Assembly (NCBI RefSeq): GCF_007018965.1
Contig: NZ_VJYZ01000033.1
Span: 372,001 to 436,000, forward strand
DNA: 64,000 bases
Source: Paracoccus marinus
GTDB lineage: Bacteria > Pseudomonadota > Alphaproteobacteria > Rhodobacterales > Rhodobacteraceae
Reading direction: 5' to 3'
Part shown: piece after piece, positions 1 to 8,692 of the stretch
Position numbering within the stretch: position 1 is the first letter of the stretch
Layout: every line of letters starts with the position of its first letter
Made by a program: the position numbers and the translations under genes
The notes under the pieces: model-generated
What the model saw: only the letters and a program-made list of their open reading frames with translations
Database searches by the model: none
Told to the model about the DNA's origin: nothing

Positions 1-500
1 CCGCTGCTGTCCTTCAGGCCCGCGATCACCCCCTCGCGGGCAAGGTCCACCACCATCCGGCGGTCCAGCTTGTAGTGGGTGCAGACCGGGATGTCATAGG
101 CGACCAGCGGCACGTCGATCGCGTCGCGGATATAGCGGAAGTGGTCCGCAATCTCGGGCGAGCTGGTGCGCGGATAAAAGGGCGAGGTCGCGACGACCGC
201 GTCCACGCCGATCTCCTGAGCGGCGCGGGCATGCGCGATCACGCGGTCGGTCGTGGGGTCCATGACGCCCGCCAGCACCGGCGCGCGGCCGGCCGCGACC
301 TTGACCACGTGCTCGAGGATCCGGCGCCGGGTGGCGTCGTCGTAGAACACGACCTCGCCCGACGAGCCAAGCACGAACAGCCCGTGTACGCCGCCGTCGA
401 TCAGGTTCTCGACCACGCGGGTGAGTGATGCGTAATCGACCTCGAGGTTTTCGGTCAGGGGCGTGACGACGGGGGGAACGACGCCGTGGAAGGTTGTCAT
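1..500 (-). CDS. Dihydrodipicolinate synthase/N-acetylneuraminate lyase family protein, C-terminus beyond window
   Basis: About 166 N-terminal residues of a class I aldolase of the DapA/NanA superfamily, starting MTTFHGVVPPVVTPLTENL. Visible landmarks are the GSSGE loop that binds the keto acid carboxylate, YDIP (Tyr of the proton relay) and GLKDSS, which carries the Schiff-base lysine. The family cleaves or makes 2-keto acids via this lysine. It is the last visible gene of the leftward operon behind a GntR regulator and ABC transporter genes, and across the divergent promoter lie NanE-NanK and NanM. I therefore infer that it is the N-acetylneuraminate lyase (Neu5Ac to ManNAc plus pyruvate). 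A DapA-type or other keto-sugar aldolase remains possible, because GSSGE fits both groups. The start has a GAAAGAGA ribosome site about 7 nt upstream. The gene runs off the left edge. Confidence 0.85.
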   Translation of the reverse strand, partial: MTTFHGVVPPVVTPLTENLEVDYASLTRVVENLIDGGVHGLFVLGSSGEVVFYDDATRRRILEHVVKVAAGRAPVLAGVMDPTTDRVIAHARAAQEIGVDAVVATSPFYPRTSSPEIADHFRYIRDAIDVPLVAYDIPVCTHYKLDRRMVVDLAREGVIAGLKDSS

Positions 501-555
501 GTCGATGTCTCTTTCGGGTCAGTTAGGATCGGCGGGTCAGGTAAGGTCGGCTGTG

Positions 556-1455
556 TCAGTTGAGGTCCGATCGGGGGTCGAACGCGTCGCGCAGGCCGTC
601 GCCAAGGAAGTTGATGGCCAGCACCGTCAGCACCAGCGCGCCGCCGGGGAACATCCATTGCCAGATGTATTGCTCCATCACGACGGTCGAGCGGGCGGCG
701 TTCAGCATGTTGCCCCAGCTCGCCTGCGGCGGCGCGATGCCGAGGCCCAGGAACGACAGCCCCGCCTCCAGCAGGATCGCGTTCGCGATCTGCAGCGTCG
801 CGTAGACGACGATGATGTCGATGCAGTTGGGCAGGCCGTGGCGGAACAGCAGGTGCCACATCGACGCCCCCATCCCGCGTGAGGCGACGACGAAGTCGCG
901 TTCGCGCAGTTCCAGCAGCCGGGCGCGCACCATCCGCGACAGCACCGGCCAGGACAGAAGCGAGATCACGACGATCGTGGGCACGATCCCGGTCCCGGCG
1001 ATCGACGCCAGCACCAGAAGGAAGATCACCGGCGGCAGCGTCATGGCGAGATCGACCAGCCGCATGATCCCGTTGTCCACGACCTTGCCGCCGAAGCTGG
1101 CGATGGCGCCGACGAGAAAGCCGATCACGATCGAGACCACAACCGACACGAACGCGACCGTCAGCGAGATGCGGCCCCCTTGCAGCAGCCGGGCCAGGAT
1201 GTCGCGCCCCACCCCGTCGGTGCCGAACCAGTGGGAAGGGCCCGGCCCCTGGTTCATCGCCTTCAGGTCGATGTCGTTGGGGCCGAAGGTCCACCACAGC
1301 GGATAGGTCGCGACCGCGACGAGGATCGGGATCAGGATCGCAAGTCCGGTCAGCGCGGCGCCGTTGGCGCGGAACCGGCTCCACGCGCGGACCCAGGGGC
1401 CGCGGGCCCTGGCCGGGGGCGTGGCGATTTCGGTGGATGTGGATGCAGCGGTCAT
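556..1455 (-). CDS. ABC transporter permease, DppC type
   Basis: A 299-residue inner-membrane permease of the dipeptide/nickel (BPD_transp_1) class. A short N-terminal cytoplasmic stretch is followed by a first membrane helix near residues 35-55 and then the permease core. The coupling-helix region reads [25 protein letters not shown], with the conserved A/S-x-G-x-S/A loop that contacts the ATPase; [11 protein letters not shown] and WGNML are typical DppC landmarks. It follows the DppB-type gene after a TGA-ACGCC-ATG gap of 5 nt, so the two are cotranscribed. No ATPase (DppD/DppF) gene is in the window; it must lie left of position 1 or elsewhere. Context suggests the substrate is a sialic acid rather than a peptide. 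Family 5 sialic acid importers (Sat type) are known, so this is a reasoned inference. Confidence 0.9.
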   Translation of the reverse strand: MTAASTSTEIATPPARARGPWVRAWSRFRANGAALTGLAILIPILVAVATYPLWWTFGPNDIDLKAMNQGPGPSHWFGTDGVGRDILARLLQGGRISLTVAFVSVVVSIVIGFLVGAIASFGGKVVDNGIMRLVDLAMTLPPVIFLLVLASIAGTGIVPTIVVISLLSWPVLSRMVRARLLELRERDFVVASRGMGASMWHLLFRHGLPNCIDIIVVYATLQIANAILLEAGLSFLGLGIAPPQASWGNMLNAARSTVVMEQYIWQWMFPGGALVLTVLAINFLGDGLRDAFDPRSDLN

Positions 1456-1460
1456 GGCGT

Positions 1461-2420
1461 TCAGCTCACGCGGATGCGCGGATCGACCGCGGCGTAGGTG
1501 ATGTCGGTAAGCAGGTTGACCACGATGACGGCGGCGCCGATGACCAGCGTCGCGCCCATGATGACGGGATAGTCGCGGTCGCTGACGGCGCTGACCAGCA
1601 AGAGGCCCATGCCCGGCCAGTTGAACACGCTTTCGATGAAGATCGCGCCGCCGACCGCGACCCCGATGGTCGATCCGATCAGCGTGATCACGGGCAGAAG
1701 CGCGTTGCGGACCGCGTGCTTGACGATGACCCAGAACTCCCGCACGCCCTTGGCCCGCGCGGTGCGGACGTAGTCCTGGTTCAGCACCTCGAGCAGCGAT
1801 GCGCGCATGTAGCGCATGATGAGGGCTGCGTGCCCGATCGACAGGATCACCGCCGGCAGGACCAGGTGGTGCAGCAGGTCGGGGACCGAAAAGGCGGCGC
1901 CCGGCGTGGTCATGCTGCCCGACGGCGCCCAGCCCAGCCGGACCGAGAAGAAATAAAGGCCCAGAAGCGCGGTCAGGAAGGCCGGGCTGGAAATCCCGGT
2001 GAAGGCCAGCACCGAAAGGCCCACGTCGGCCGCCGAGTTCCGGCGCACCGCGCTGAGGATCCCGGCCGAGATGCCCGCGACGATCGCGATGGCAAGCCCC
2101 GCCGCCATCAGAAGGATCGTCGGCCCGATCCGTTCCAGCACCAGCGGCAGCACCGGCACGCCCGCGCGCTGGGTGGAAAAGCCAAGGTCTCCGGTCAGGG
2201 CGGCGCGCAGCCAGCCCAGGTATTGCACCGGCAGCGGCGCATCGAGGCCGAGCCGCGCCCGCAGCGCCGCCAGCGCCTCGGCCGACAGCGGCGCCGAGGG
2301 GTTGATGTAGGCGTCGATCGGGTCACCGGGGGCGAGCCGCAAAAGCACGAACACCAGCACGCTGAGCGCAAGAAGCATGACAAGGCCGATGGCCAGCCGT
2401 CGTGCGATGAAGGTCGTCAT
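1461..2420 (-). CDS. ABC transporter permease, DppB type
   Basis: A 319-residue permease of the DppB class. The start [36 protein letters not shown] is the classic DppB N-terminus, with one membrane helix followed by the R-L-x-P-G-D-P signature. The core includes [23 protein letters not shown], the ATPase-coupling loop, and a C-terminal [14 protein letters not shown] segment. It lies between the binding-protein gene (120 nt upstream, with a strong hairpin in the gap) and the DppC-type permease gene 5 nt downstream. The pair should form the heteromeric membrane channel of one importer. The inferred substrate is sialic acid, from the neighbouring nanEK and nanM genes. Confidence 0.9.
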   Translation of the reverse strand: MTTFIARRLAIGLVMLLALSVLVFVLLRLAPGDPIDAYINPSAPLSAEALAALRARLGLDAPLPVQYLGWLRAALTGDLGFSTQRAGVPVLPLVLERIGPTILLMAAGLAIAIVAGISAGILSAVRRNSAADVGLSVLAFTGISSPAFLTALLGLYFFSVRLGWAPSGSMTTPGAAFSVPDLLHHLVLPAVILSIGHAALIMRYMRASLLEVLNQDYVRTARAKGVREFWVIVKHAVRNALLPVITLIGSTIGVAVGGAIFIESVFNWPGMGLLLVSAVSDRDYPVIMGATLVIGAAVIVVNLLTDITYAAVDPRIRVS

Positions 2421-2492
2421 GGCGTCACCGTGCCGGTTGGGTGCGGGTAGAGCGGGCGGACAGAGGGGGCGGGCTGGTGGCCCGGATGGCTG

Positions 2493-2514
2493 CGGGGGCG
2501 GCGGACCGCCCCCG
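2493..2514 (-). other. Intercistronic hairpin between binding-protein and permease genes
   Basis: CGGGGGCGG at 2493-2501 pairs perfectly with CCGCCCCCG at 2506-2514 over a 4-nt loop, giving a 9-bp GC-only stem. No U-run follows on the transcribed (minus) strand, so it is not a normal intrinsic terminator. Hairpins here are common in binding-protein-dependent transport operons. They protect the binding-protein message so that more of it is made than of the permeases. That role is an inference here. Confidence 0.6.
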
Positions 2515-2540
2515 GCCGTGTCGTCAGCGGCGACGCCGGA

Positions 2541-4139
2541 TCATTCGGTGCGCGACCATTTTTCCGGGTGCGCCGCAAACGGGCCGCCTGCGGGTGCGGG
2601 CGTCCAGACGAAGTCGGCAAGCTTGGTCGAGGCGACGCCGTAGCGGTTGGCGACCCACATCGTGGCCCAGGGCAGCTGCGCGTTCATCACCTTGCAGACC
2701 TCTTGCCAGCGGCCTTCGGCGGCGGTCTGGTCGGTCTCGGCCAGCGCGCCGTCAAGTGCGGCCGTCAGTTCGGGCATCTGCACGCGCATGATGTTGGCGC
2801 CGTCCGGCGGCAGCTGCGCCTCGTTCAGGCCGACGTTGATGCCGGCCGGGTTCGGACCGTTCTGAAGCCCCGCATAGACCATCGGGAACTCGTTCCAGTC
2901 GGGCGTGCCTTCCTTGTAGACGATCGAGTTGTAGGTCGGCGTGTCCACGACCCGCGGCACGACGTTGATGCCGACCTGCGCCAGCATCGCCTGGATCGCG
3001 GCCATCACGTTCGCCGCCTGCGGCGTGCCGTAATAGGTCAGCCAGGTGATCGGCTTCTGGCCGTTGATCTGGTCCCAGCCGGCTTCCTTCAGCAGGGCCT
3101 GCGCCTTGGCGGGATCGTATTCGTACTGGTCGATCCCCTGCGGCACCAGCCGGTCGCCGACATAGCCGCAGTTCGCGGCGTCGGCCGCGCCGCCATACAG
3201 GCTGTCGATGATCGTCTGGCGGTCGATCGCATGCATCACCGCCTGGCGCACGCGCACGTCGTCCCAGATCTTCGCCTGGTGGTTAAAGCCGATGTAGTTG
3301 ACGACGTAGGACGGCCCCTCGATCACCTTGAAGGCGTCGTTGCCGTCGAAGGTCTTGGCGTCGTCGGGTTCGACATAGGTGAAGTCGATCTCGCCCGCGC
3401 GCAGCGCCGAGACGGCGGCGGCCGGGTTCTCGAAATAGCGGTTGATGAGCCGGTCGGTCTTGGGCCGGCCCAGGCGATAGTCCTCGTCGGCCGCCAGTTC
3501 GACATACTGGTCGGCCGCGTACTTGACGAACTTGAACGGGCCGGTGCCGACCGGGGTGGTGGACCACCAGGTGCTGGCCGCAAGCTCTGCCGGGGCGATG
3601 TCCTTGAGCGCGTGCTGGGGCAGGATCATGACCTGCGACAGCGTGGACAGGATGCCCGAATCCGGCGCCGACAGCTTGACGACGGCGGTGCGTTCGTCCG
3701 GCGTCTCGACGCTGTCGATGGCGCCCAGCCGCGCCGCCAGCACGCTGCCCGAGGCCGCGTCCTTCGCCAGCCCGATCGTGAAGGCCACGTCGGCCGAGGT
3801 GAAGGGCGTGCCGTCGTGCCAGGTTTCCTCGGCCAGCTTGAAGGTGATCTCGCGCTGGTCCTCGCTGATCGTCCACTCGGTCGCGAGCGCGCCTTCCAGC
3901 TTGGTCAGGCCCGCATCGTAGATTACCAGCGGCTCGTAATAGGTGTTCAGCCAGGTGAACCCGCTGGTCGCGGCAAGCGGGTTGAAGTTGCCCGGCAGGC
4001 CGCCCGGGCCCACGTCGAAGCCGCCGGTGATGGTCGACCCGGACTGCGCGAGCGCGGGCCCGGCAAGCAGCGTCGCCCCCATGAGCGCGGCGATGGCGGC
4101 CGCGCGGACGCGCGCCCTTGCGGATACGTTCGATTTCAT
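2541..4139 (-). CDS. ABC transporter substrate-binding protein, family 5 (SBP_bac_5)
   Basis: A 532-residue periplasmic binding protein with a signal peptide ending near ALAQ (residue 32). Family 5 landmarks follow: GALATEWTISEDQREITFKL, WHDGTPFTSADVAFTI, PVGTGPFKF, and the helix VRQAVMHAIDRQTIID. This family binds peptides, nickel, opines and some sugars, including sialic acid in Sat-type importers. The start overlaps the regulator stop by ATGA and has a strong GGAGGAGAGGA ribosome site inside the end of the regulator gene, so translation is coupled. It is the first structural gene of the leftward operon and should deliver ligand to the two permeases downstream. The substrate is inferred as N-acetylneuraminate from gene context, not from the protein sequence. 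Confidence 0.88.
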   Translation of the reverse strand: MKSNVSARARVRAAAIAALMGATLLAGPALAQSGSTITGGFDVGPGGLPGNFNPLAATSGFTWLNTYYEPLVIYDAGLTKLEGALATEWTISEDQREITFKLAEETWHDGTPFTSADVAFTIGLAKDAASGSVLAARLGAIDSVETPDERTAVVKLSAPDSGILSTLSQVMILPQHALKDIAPAELAASTWWSTTPVGTGPFKFVKYAADQYVELAADEDYRLGRPKTDRLINRYFENPAAAVSALRAGEIDFTYVEPDDAKTFDGNDAFKVIEGPSYVVNYIGFNHQAKIWDDVRVRQAVMHAIDRQTIIDSLYGGAADAANCGYVGDRLVPQGIDQYEYDPAKAQALLKEAGWDQINGQKPITWLTYYGTPQAANVMAAIQAMLAQVGINVVPRVVDTPTYNSIVYKEGTPDWNEFPMVYAGLQNGPNPAGINVGLNEAQLPPDGANIMRVQMPELTAALDGALAETDQTAAEGRWQEVCKVMNAQLPWATMWVANRYGVASTKLADFVWTPAPAGGPFAAHPEKWSRTE

Positions 4140-4867
4140 TGCTTGTCCTCTCCTCCCGATGGACTGGTGTTCCGGTTGTTGTCGATGACCTGCATGATGC
4201 CCTGGTAATGTTCGTCCAGGCGCATGCGGGCCTTGTCTGCGTCGCGGGCGGCGACCGCCTCGACGATTTCATGATGGTCGCGATAGGTCGCCATCGGGTC
4301 CGAGTTCGCGAGGTTCGCGAAATCCGACGCCTTGTAGAAGGCAAGCCAGAATATCTCGAGCAGCGAGTTCAGCATCCTGTTGTTCTGGCAGCGGAACAGG
4401 AGCTGGTGGAACTTCTGGTCCTCGTCGGGAAAGCTGTTGCCGCGCAGGGCGTGCTGGCGCATCCGCTCGGTCGTGGCGCGCAGCTCGGCCACGTCCTCGT
4501 CGGGGATCAGCTGCACGGTCTTGCCGATCAGGCCGATTTCCAGCACCCGGCGGATCTCGCGCAATTCCTCGATGTCACGCAGGCCCGAGCCGAGGCCGTA
4601 GGCGAGGTTGTCGAGCAGCGGCTGGAACGAGAACTCCTTGACGAACACCCCGACGCCCCGGCGCGTCTCGACGATCCCGATCGATTCCAGCGCCTTGATC
4701 GCCTCGCGCACCGAATTGCGGCCGACGCCCAGCTGCTGAGCGAAGAACGCCTCGGGCGGCAGGGGCTCGCCCGGGCGCAGCCCGTTGTCGGCGATGTATC
4801 CACGAAGCCGTTCCTGCACCGAGATGTGCAGCGAGCGCGGTCGGGTCAGGGGCTTGAGCGTCTTCAT
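4136..4867 (-). CDS. FadR-subfamily GntR transcriptional regulator (NanR-like by context)
   Basis: A 243-residue regulator. The N-terminal winged helix spans about residues 10-80 and has the GntR signature GEPLPPEAFFAQQLGVGRNSV followed by REAIKALESIGIVETRRGVG. The C-terminal FCD effector domain is all-helical and has candidate metal ligands in DQKFHQLLF, HHEIVEAV and LDEHYQGI. It heads the leftward transport/lyase operon and is divergent from the oxidoreductase-nanEK-nanM arm, so it probably controls both from the palindrome at 4945-4970. FadR-type NanR repressors of sialic acid genes release DNA when they bind Neu5Ac. That this protein uses the same ligand is inferred from its neighbours only. 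Confidence 0.85.
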   Translation of the reverse strand: MKTLKPLTRPRSLHISVQERLRGYIADNGLRPGEPLPPEAFFAQQLGVGRNSVREAIKALESIGIVETRRGVGVFVKEFSFQPLLDNLAYGLGSGLRDIEELREIRRVLEIGLIGKTVQLIPDEDVAELRATTERMRQHALRGNSFPDEDQKFHQLLFRCQNNRMLNSLLEIFWLAFYKASDFANLANSDPMATYRDHHEIVEAVAARDADKARMRLDEHYQGIMQVIDNNRNTSPSGGEDKQ

Positions 4868-4944
4868 GCGGTGATCGCCCGGTCCAGCTTCAAGACAACG
4901 CGGTGGTCATGTCGAGTTCCGTCCATCTTCTGCTTGTCACATAT

Positions 4945-4970
4945 CGACTTGTAGGATATCCGGCAAGTCG
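4945..4970. promoter_or_regulatory. 26-bp near-perfect palindrome, probable GntR operator
   Basis: CGACTTG (4945-4951) is an exact inverted copy of CAAGTCG (4964-4970), and the centre GGATATCC is itself palindromic. Overall 11 of 13 positions match between half-sites. It lies 17 nt before the GTG of the first oxidoreductase gene and about 78 nt before the divergent regulator start. It is the best candidate operator for the FadR-type regulator, able to repress both arms at once. Confidence 0.7.
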
Positions 4971-4987
4971 AAACTTCAACGGCGCAG

Positions 4988-5977
4988 GTGATCGTGAAAG
5001 TTGCTCTGCTGGGTGCCGGCCACTGGCACGCCCCGATGCACGCCGACGCGGCCCGTTTCGCAGGCGCGACCCTGTGCGCCGTGTGGGACCCGGATGCCAC
5101 CGCCGCCCGCGCCCTTGCAGACCGGTTCGACGCGCCCGCAATCCCGTCGCTCGACCAGGTGCTGGCGACGCGGCCCGACATCTGCGTGACGATGGGACAC
5201 CCGGCCGAGGTGCCGGCGCTTGCCCGCGCGCTGATCGACGCCGGGATGCCGATGATCCTTGAAAAGCCCGCCGCGCCCGAGACCCGCATCCTTCGCGAGA
5301 TCGAGGCGCGCGCGCAGGCCCAAGGCGTCTTCGTGGCGGTGCCGCTGGCCAACCGCCTCAGCCCGGCGATGCGGGGTCTGGCGCGAACCCCCGAGGACAC
5401 CGGGGGCGGAGACGACGCGCCGCCGCGGGTCGCCCACGCCTCGTTCAGGATCGTGAACGGCCCGCCCGAACGCTACCGCGACGACGGCGTCCCTTGGGTG
5501 CTGGACCCGGCGGCGGCGGGCGGCGGCGCGCTGCGCAACCTGGGCCTTCACGGCATCGACTGCGCGCTGTGCCTTGCCGACGGGCCGGTGCGCGTGACCT
5601 CGGCCCAGATCGCCAGGCGCCTGCACCCGGACGAGATGGTCGAGGATCACGCCCTCGTCACGCTCACCGACGCGGCCGGCGCGCTGTTCGTCGTCGAGGC
5701 GGGCTACACCACCCCTGCTATGCAGGCGGGCGGCGACCTGGAATGGCGGGTGGCGACGAAGGGCGCGTACCTCGTCGATCGGGGCGACAGCGCGCAGTGG
5801 ATCGGCCCGCGCGGGCTGAGGTCGCTGCCCGCGCTGCCCCCGGACGAGCGGTACCGCGCCTTCATGACCGACACGCTGGCGCGGCTTGCCGACGGGCGGC
5901 CGCCGCTGGTCGGCCTGTCGGACTACGTCGCCGCGATGGCGGTGATCGATCAGGCCTACGCATTGGCGGCGGAGTAA
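4988..5977 (+). CDS. Gfo/Idh/MocA family oxidoreductase (first of two)
   Basis: A 329-residue NAD(P)-dependent oxidoreductase. It starts MIVKVALLGAGHWHAPMH, with a Rossmann GxGxxx motif. EKPAAP (the Lys is the family catalytic residue) lies near position 94, and GALRNLGLHGID near 178 supplies the usual catalytic His. The start is either GTG 4988 or GTG 4994; the latter has a better-placed CAGG ribosome site. It opens the rightward arm of the sialic acid cluster. Gfo/Idh/MocA enzymes include the oxidoreductases that convert 2,7-anhydro-Neu5Ac to Neu5Ac in other bacteria, so a role in processing a modified sialic acid is attractive. Many family members act on unrelated sugars, and the substrate cannot be read from the sequence. 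Confidence 0.85.
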   Translation: MIVKVALLGAGHWHAPMHADAARFAGATLCAVWDPDATAARALADRFDAPAIPSLDQVLATRPDICVTMGHPAEVPALARALIDAGMPMILEKPAAPETRILREIEARAQAQGVFVAVPLANRLSPAMRGLARTPEDTGGGDDAPPRVAHASFRIVNGPPERYRDDGVPWVLDPAAAGGGALRNLGLHGIDCALCLADGPVRVTSAQIARRLHPDEMVEDHALVTLTDAAGALFVVEAGYTTPAMQAGGDLEWRVATKGAYLVDRGDSAQWIGPRGLRSLPALPPDERYRAFMTDTLARLADGRPPLVGLSDYVAAMAVIDQAYALAAE

Positions 5978-6000
5978 GCCGGGCAAGGGAGGGGGCGACA

Positions 6001-7047
6001 GTGACGGAGAGCGGGTCGGACCGGCAAGGCGCAAGCGCCGAGGTCGGCATCGGCATCATCGGCGCGGGCCATTTCGGCGCGGTCCACGCCGAGGCGCTGC
6101 GCGAGGTCGCGGGCGCGCGGCTGACAGCCGTCTGCCGCAACGACGCCGACGCGGTCGCGGCCTTTGCCGCCCGCCACGGCGGCACGCCCCATACCGACTG
6201 GGCCGCGCTGCTGGGCGATCCGTCCGTGGATGTCGTCGTGATCGCCACCCCGCACGATATGCACCGCGAGATCGCGGTCGCGGCGCTGGGCGCGGGCAAG
6301 CACGTCCTGCTGGAAAAGCCGGTCGCGGCGACGCTGCCCGACTGCGACGCCATCGTCGCGGCGGCGGACCGGGCCGCCGGCCTGCTGACGATCGGCCACG
6401 TCACCCGGTATTTCCTGCCGATGCAGGCCGTCCACGCCTTTCTGCGAAGCGGCCGGATCGGCCGTCCGGTCGCGGGCACCAGCGCCTTTGTCAAGCTGTG
6501 GATGGAGGAGAATCGCCGCCCCTGGCACCTGTCGCGCGCCTCGGGCGGGGGGATGCTGATGACGGCCGGGATCCACGCGGTTGACAGGCTTGTCCACCTG
6601 ATGGGCGGTGAGGTCGCGTCGGTCGGCGCGATGCTCGGCGCGGCATTCCACGACCAGGACGCCGACGATACGGCCTTCCTCAACCTGCGCTTCGCCGACG
6701 GGCGGATGGGGCAGGTGACGAGCATCGGTTACCGCGACGGTGCCGTGACCTCGGCCCTGCAGATCATGTGCGAGGGCGGGACGCTGGCGCTGGGCCGCGA
6801 CGGCAGGCTGCGCGTGGGGCAGGCGGGCACCTGGTCCGATCTGCCCTGCGGCGACGAGCCCGACCCGATGCTGGGCGCCCTGAGGCGGCAATGGCGCGCG
6901 TTCCTCGACGCGGTCGCCGCAGGCGGGCCGCCGCCGGTCAGCGCCCGTTACGGCCGCCACATGGTCGCAATCATCGACGCCGCCGCCCGCGCCGACGCGG
7001 CGCGCCGCGAGATCGCAATTCAGCCACCCGAAGGAACAGCACCATGA
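6001..7047 (+). CDS. Gfo/Idh/MocA family oxidoreductase (second of two)
   Basis: A 348-residue NAD(P)-dependent oxidoreductase. The chosen start is GTG at 6001, behind an AAGGGAGGGGG ribosome site; the reading frame stays open much further upstream, but that extension is antisense-like and overlaps the previous gene. Motifs are GIGIIGAGHFGAVHAEAL (Rossmann fold), LLEKPVAAT (catalytic Lys) and GGGMLMTAGIHAVDRL (catalytic His). It ends in an ATGA overlap with nanEK, which ties it to sialic acid breakdown. It is only distantly like its upstream neighbour, so the two are probably not a recent duplication. They may act on different intermediates or form a heteromer. The substrate is unknown. Confidence 0.85.
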   Translation: MTESGSDRQGASAEVGIGIIGAGHFGAVHAEALREVAGARLTAVCRNDADAVAAFAARHGGTPHTDWAALLGDPSVDVVVIATPHDMHREIAVAALGAGKHVLLEKPVAATLPDCDAIVAAADRAAGLLTIGHVTRYFLPMQAVHAFLRSGRIGRPVAGTSAFVKLWMEENRRPWHLSRASGGGMLMTAGIHAVDRLVHLMGGEVASVGAMLGAAFHDQDADDTAFLNLRFADGRMGQVTSIGYRDGAVTSALQIMCEGGTLALGRDGRLRVGQAGTWSDLPCGDEPDPMLGALRRQWRAFLDAVAAGGPPPVSARYGRHMVAIIDAAARADAARREIAIQPPEGTAP

Positions 7048-8594
7048 CCACCGCCGCAGAAAACCTGCAAGCCGCGCTCGACGGCGGGCTGATCGTCTCG
7101 TGCCAGCCGGTCACGGGCGGACCGATGGACAACGTGGCCACGATCGTGGCGCTGGCGCTGGCCGCCCGCGACGGCGGCGCGCGTGCGCTGCGGATCGAAG
7201 GGGCGGCCAACGTGTCGGCGGTGGCCAGGGCGTGCGACCTGCCCATCGTGGGGCTGGTCAAGCGCGACCTCGACACCTCGCCCGTCCGCATCACGCCGTT
7301 CATCGAGGACGTGGCGGCGCTGGCCGAAGCCGGGGCGCAGGTCATCGCCGTGGACGCGACCGACCGCGCCCGCCCGGTGCCGGTCGAGGATCTTCTTGCC
7401 GCGATCCGCCGGCACGGCCGCATCGCGATGGCCGACCTGTCGAACGAGGCCGAGGCGGCGCGCGCCAAGGCGATGGGCTTCGACATCCTGGGGACGACCA
7501 TGTCGGGCTACACCGGCGGCCCGATCCCGGCGGCACCCGACCTTGCCTTCGTCGCAGCCTGCCGCCGCCTTGGCGGGATCGTCGTGGCCGAAGGGCGCTT
7601 CAACACGCCCGAGGCCGCGGCGGATGCCCGGCGCGCGGGCGCGACGGCCGTCTGCGTCGGCTCGGCGATCACCCGGACCGAACATGTTACGGGCTGGTTC
7701 AAGGCCGCGATCGACGCGGCGGGGCAGGCCCGCGACGGCGGTAGCGTGGGCACCGGCGACGCCGTCCTCGCCTTCGACATCGGCGGCACCAAGGCGCTGG
7801 CGGCGCTGGTGCGGGGCGCCGAGGTCCTGGACCGCCGGGTTGCGCCGACGCCCGGCGCGGTCGGAAGCCCCGCCTGGTTCGACGGCGTGGCGGCGCTGGC
7901 CGATGGCTGGACCGGGCGGTTCGCCCGGATCGGCGTTGCCGCCACCGGCTTGATCGAGGACGGCCACTGGTCGGCCCTCAACCCCGCCACGCTGGACATC
8001 CCCGAACGCACCGCGCTTGCCCGCGAACTCGGCGCGCGGCTGGGTGCGCCGGTCGAGGCGGTGAACGACGCGCAGGCGGCGGCCTGGGGCGAATACCGCT
8101 TCGGCGCGGGGCGCGGGCGCGACATGGTGTTCGTGACCGTGTCGTCGGGGATCGGCGGCGGGATCGTGGCGGGCGGCCGGCTGCTGCGCGGCGCGCGGGG
8201 TCTGGCCGGAAGCCTGGGACAGGTGCAGGGCAGCGCGGCCGAACCCCGGCTGGAAAGCCGCGCGTCGGGCTTTGCGATCGCGGGCGCGGCGCAAGGGGCG
8301 GGCCGTGACGCGGATACCCGCGCCGTCTTTGCCGCCGCCGCGGCGGGCGAGGGCTGGGCCGATCAGATCGTCACCGACGCGGCCCGCCGCCTGGCGGCGG
8401 CGCTGGTGGACCTGCAGCGCGTCGTCGACCCCGAATGCGTCGTCCTGGGCGGCGGCGTTGGGCTGCTGCCCGCATTCCGCGCGGCGCTCGACCGCGAACT
8501 CGGACCCCAACCCGAGCGCCTTCGCCCCCGCGTGGTCGCGGCCGAACTGGGCGGCGACGCGGGCGTCATAGGCGTCGCCGATCTCGCCAGATGA
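7044..8594 (+). CDS. nanEK: Bifunctional ManNAc-6-phosphate 2-epimerase / N-acetylmannosamine kinase (NanE-NanK fusion)
   Basis: A 516-residue fusion. Residues 1 to about 228 are NanE, a TIM barrel turning ManNAc-6-P into GlcNAc-6-P: GLIVSCQPV near the N-terminus, catalytic Lys in GLVKRDL (K73) and Glu in AEGRFNT (E183). Residues from about 240 are a ROK-family kinase that phosphorylates ManNAc: phosphate loop DIGGTK (245-250), catalytic Asp in NDAQAAAWGEY (about 342), SSGIGGGIV and VVLGGGVGL. The ROK zinc site of E. coli NanK (a His plus a CxCGxxGC cluster) is missing. The matching segment, about 398-420, reads SLGQVQGSAAEPRLESRASG with no His or Cys. The gene overlaps the oxidoreductase stop by ATGA. 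The fusion order puts the second catabolic step before the first. Confidence 0.95.
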   Translation: MTTAAENLQAALDGGLIVSCQPVTGGPMDNVATIVALALAARDGGARALRIEGAANVSAVARACDLPIVGLVKRDLDTSPVRITPFIEDVAALAEAGAQVIAVDATDRARPVPVEDLLAAIRRHGRIAMADLSNEAEAARAKAMGFDILGTTMSGYTGGPIPAAPDLAFVAACRRLGGIVVAEGRFNTPEAAADARRAGATAVCVGSAITRTEHVTGWFKAAIDAAGQARDGGSVGTGDAVLAFDIGGTKALAALVRGAEVLDRRVAPTPGAVGSPAWFDGVAALADGWTGRFARIGVAATGLIEDGHWSALNPATLDIPERTALARELGARLGAPVEAVNDAQAAAWGEYRFGAGRGRDMVFVTVSSGIGGGIVAGGRLLRGARGLAGSLGQVQGSAAEPRLESRASGFAIAGAAQGAGRDADTRAVFAAAAAGEGWADQIVTDAARRLAAALVDLQRVVDPECVVLGGGVGLLPAFRAALDRELGPQPERLRPRVVAAELGGDAGVIGVADLAR

Positions 8595-8692
8595 ACCGCG
8601 CCCATGTCCCCGCCTTGCGTCGTCACGACGCGCTCGGGCAGGGCGCACACCGACTTCACCGAGGCCCGTCCTCACATTCCCGGAGAGCTGCA

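Noticed and set aside
2568..4208. 546-residue open frame on the plus strand over the binding-protein gene
   Set aside because: It is antisense to a clear SBP family gene, and its translation is rich in Arg/Val/Asp with no motif. Such frames are expected in high-GC DNA. The same applies to long antisense frames at 17296-18777, 42677-44194, 45877-47385 and 51029-53185.
5494..6000. Upstream extension of the second oxidoreductase
   Set aside because: The frame is open but overlaps the first oxidoreductase out of frame and has low-complexity Arg/Gly content. GTG 6001 has a strong ribosome site and fits the family N-terminus.
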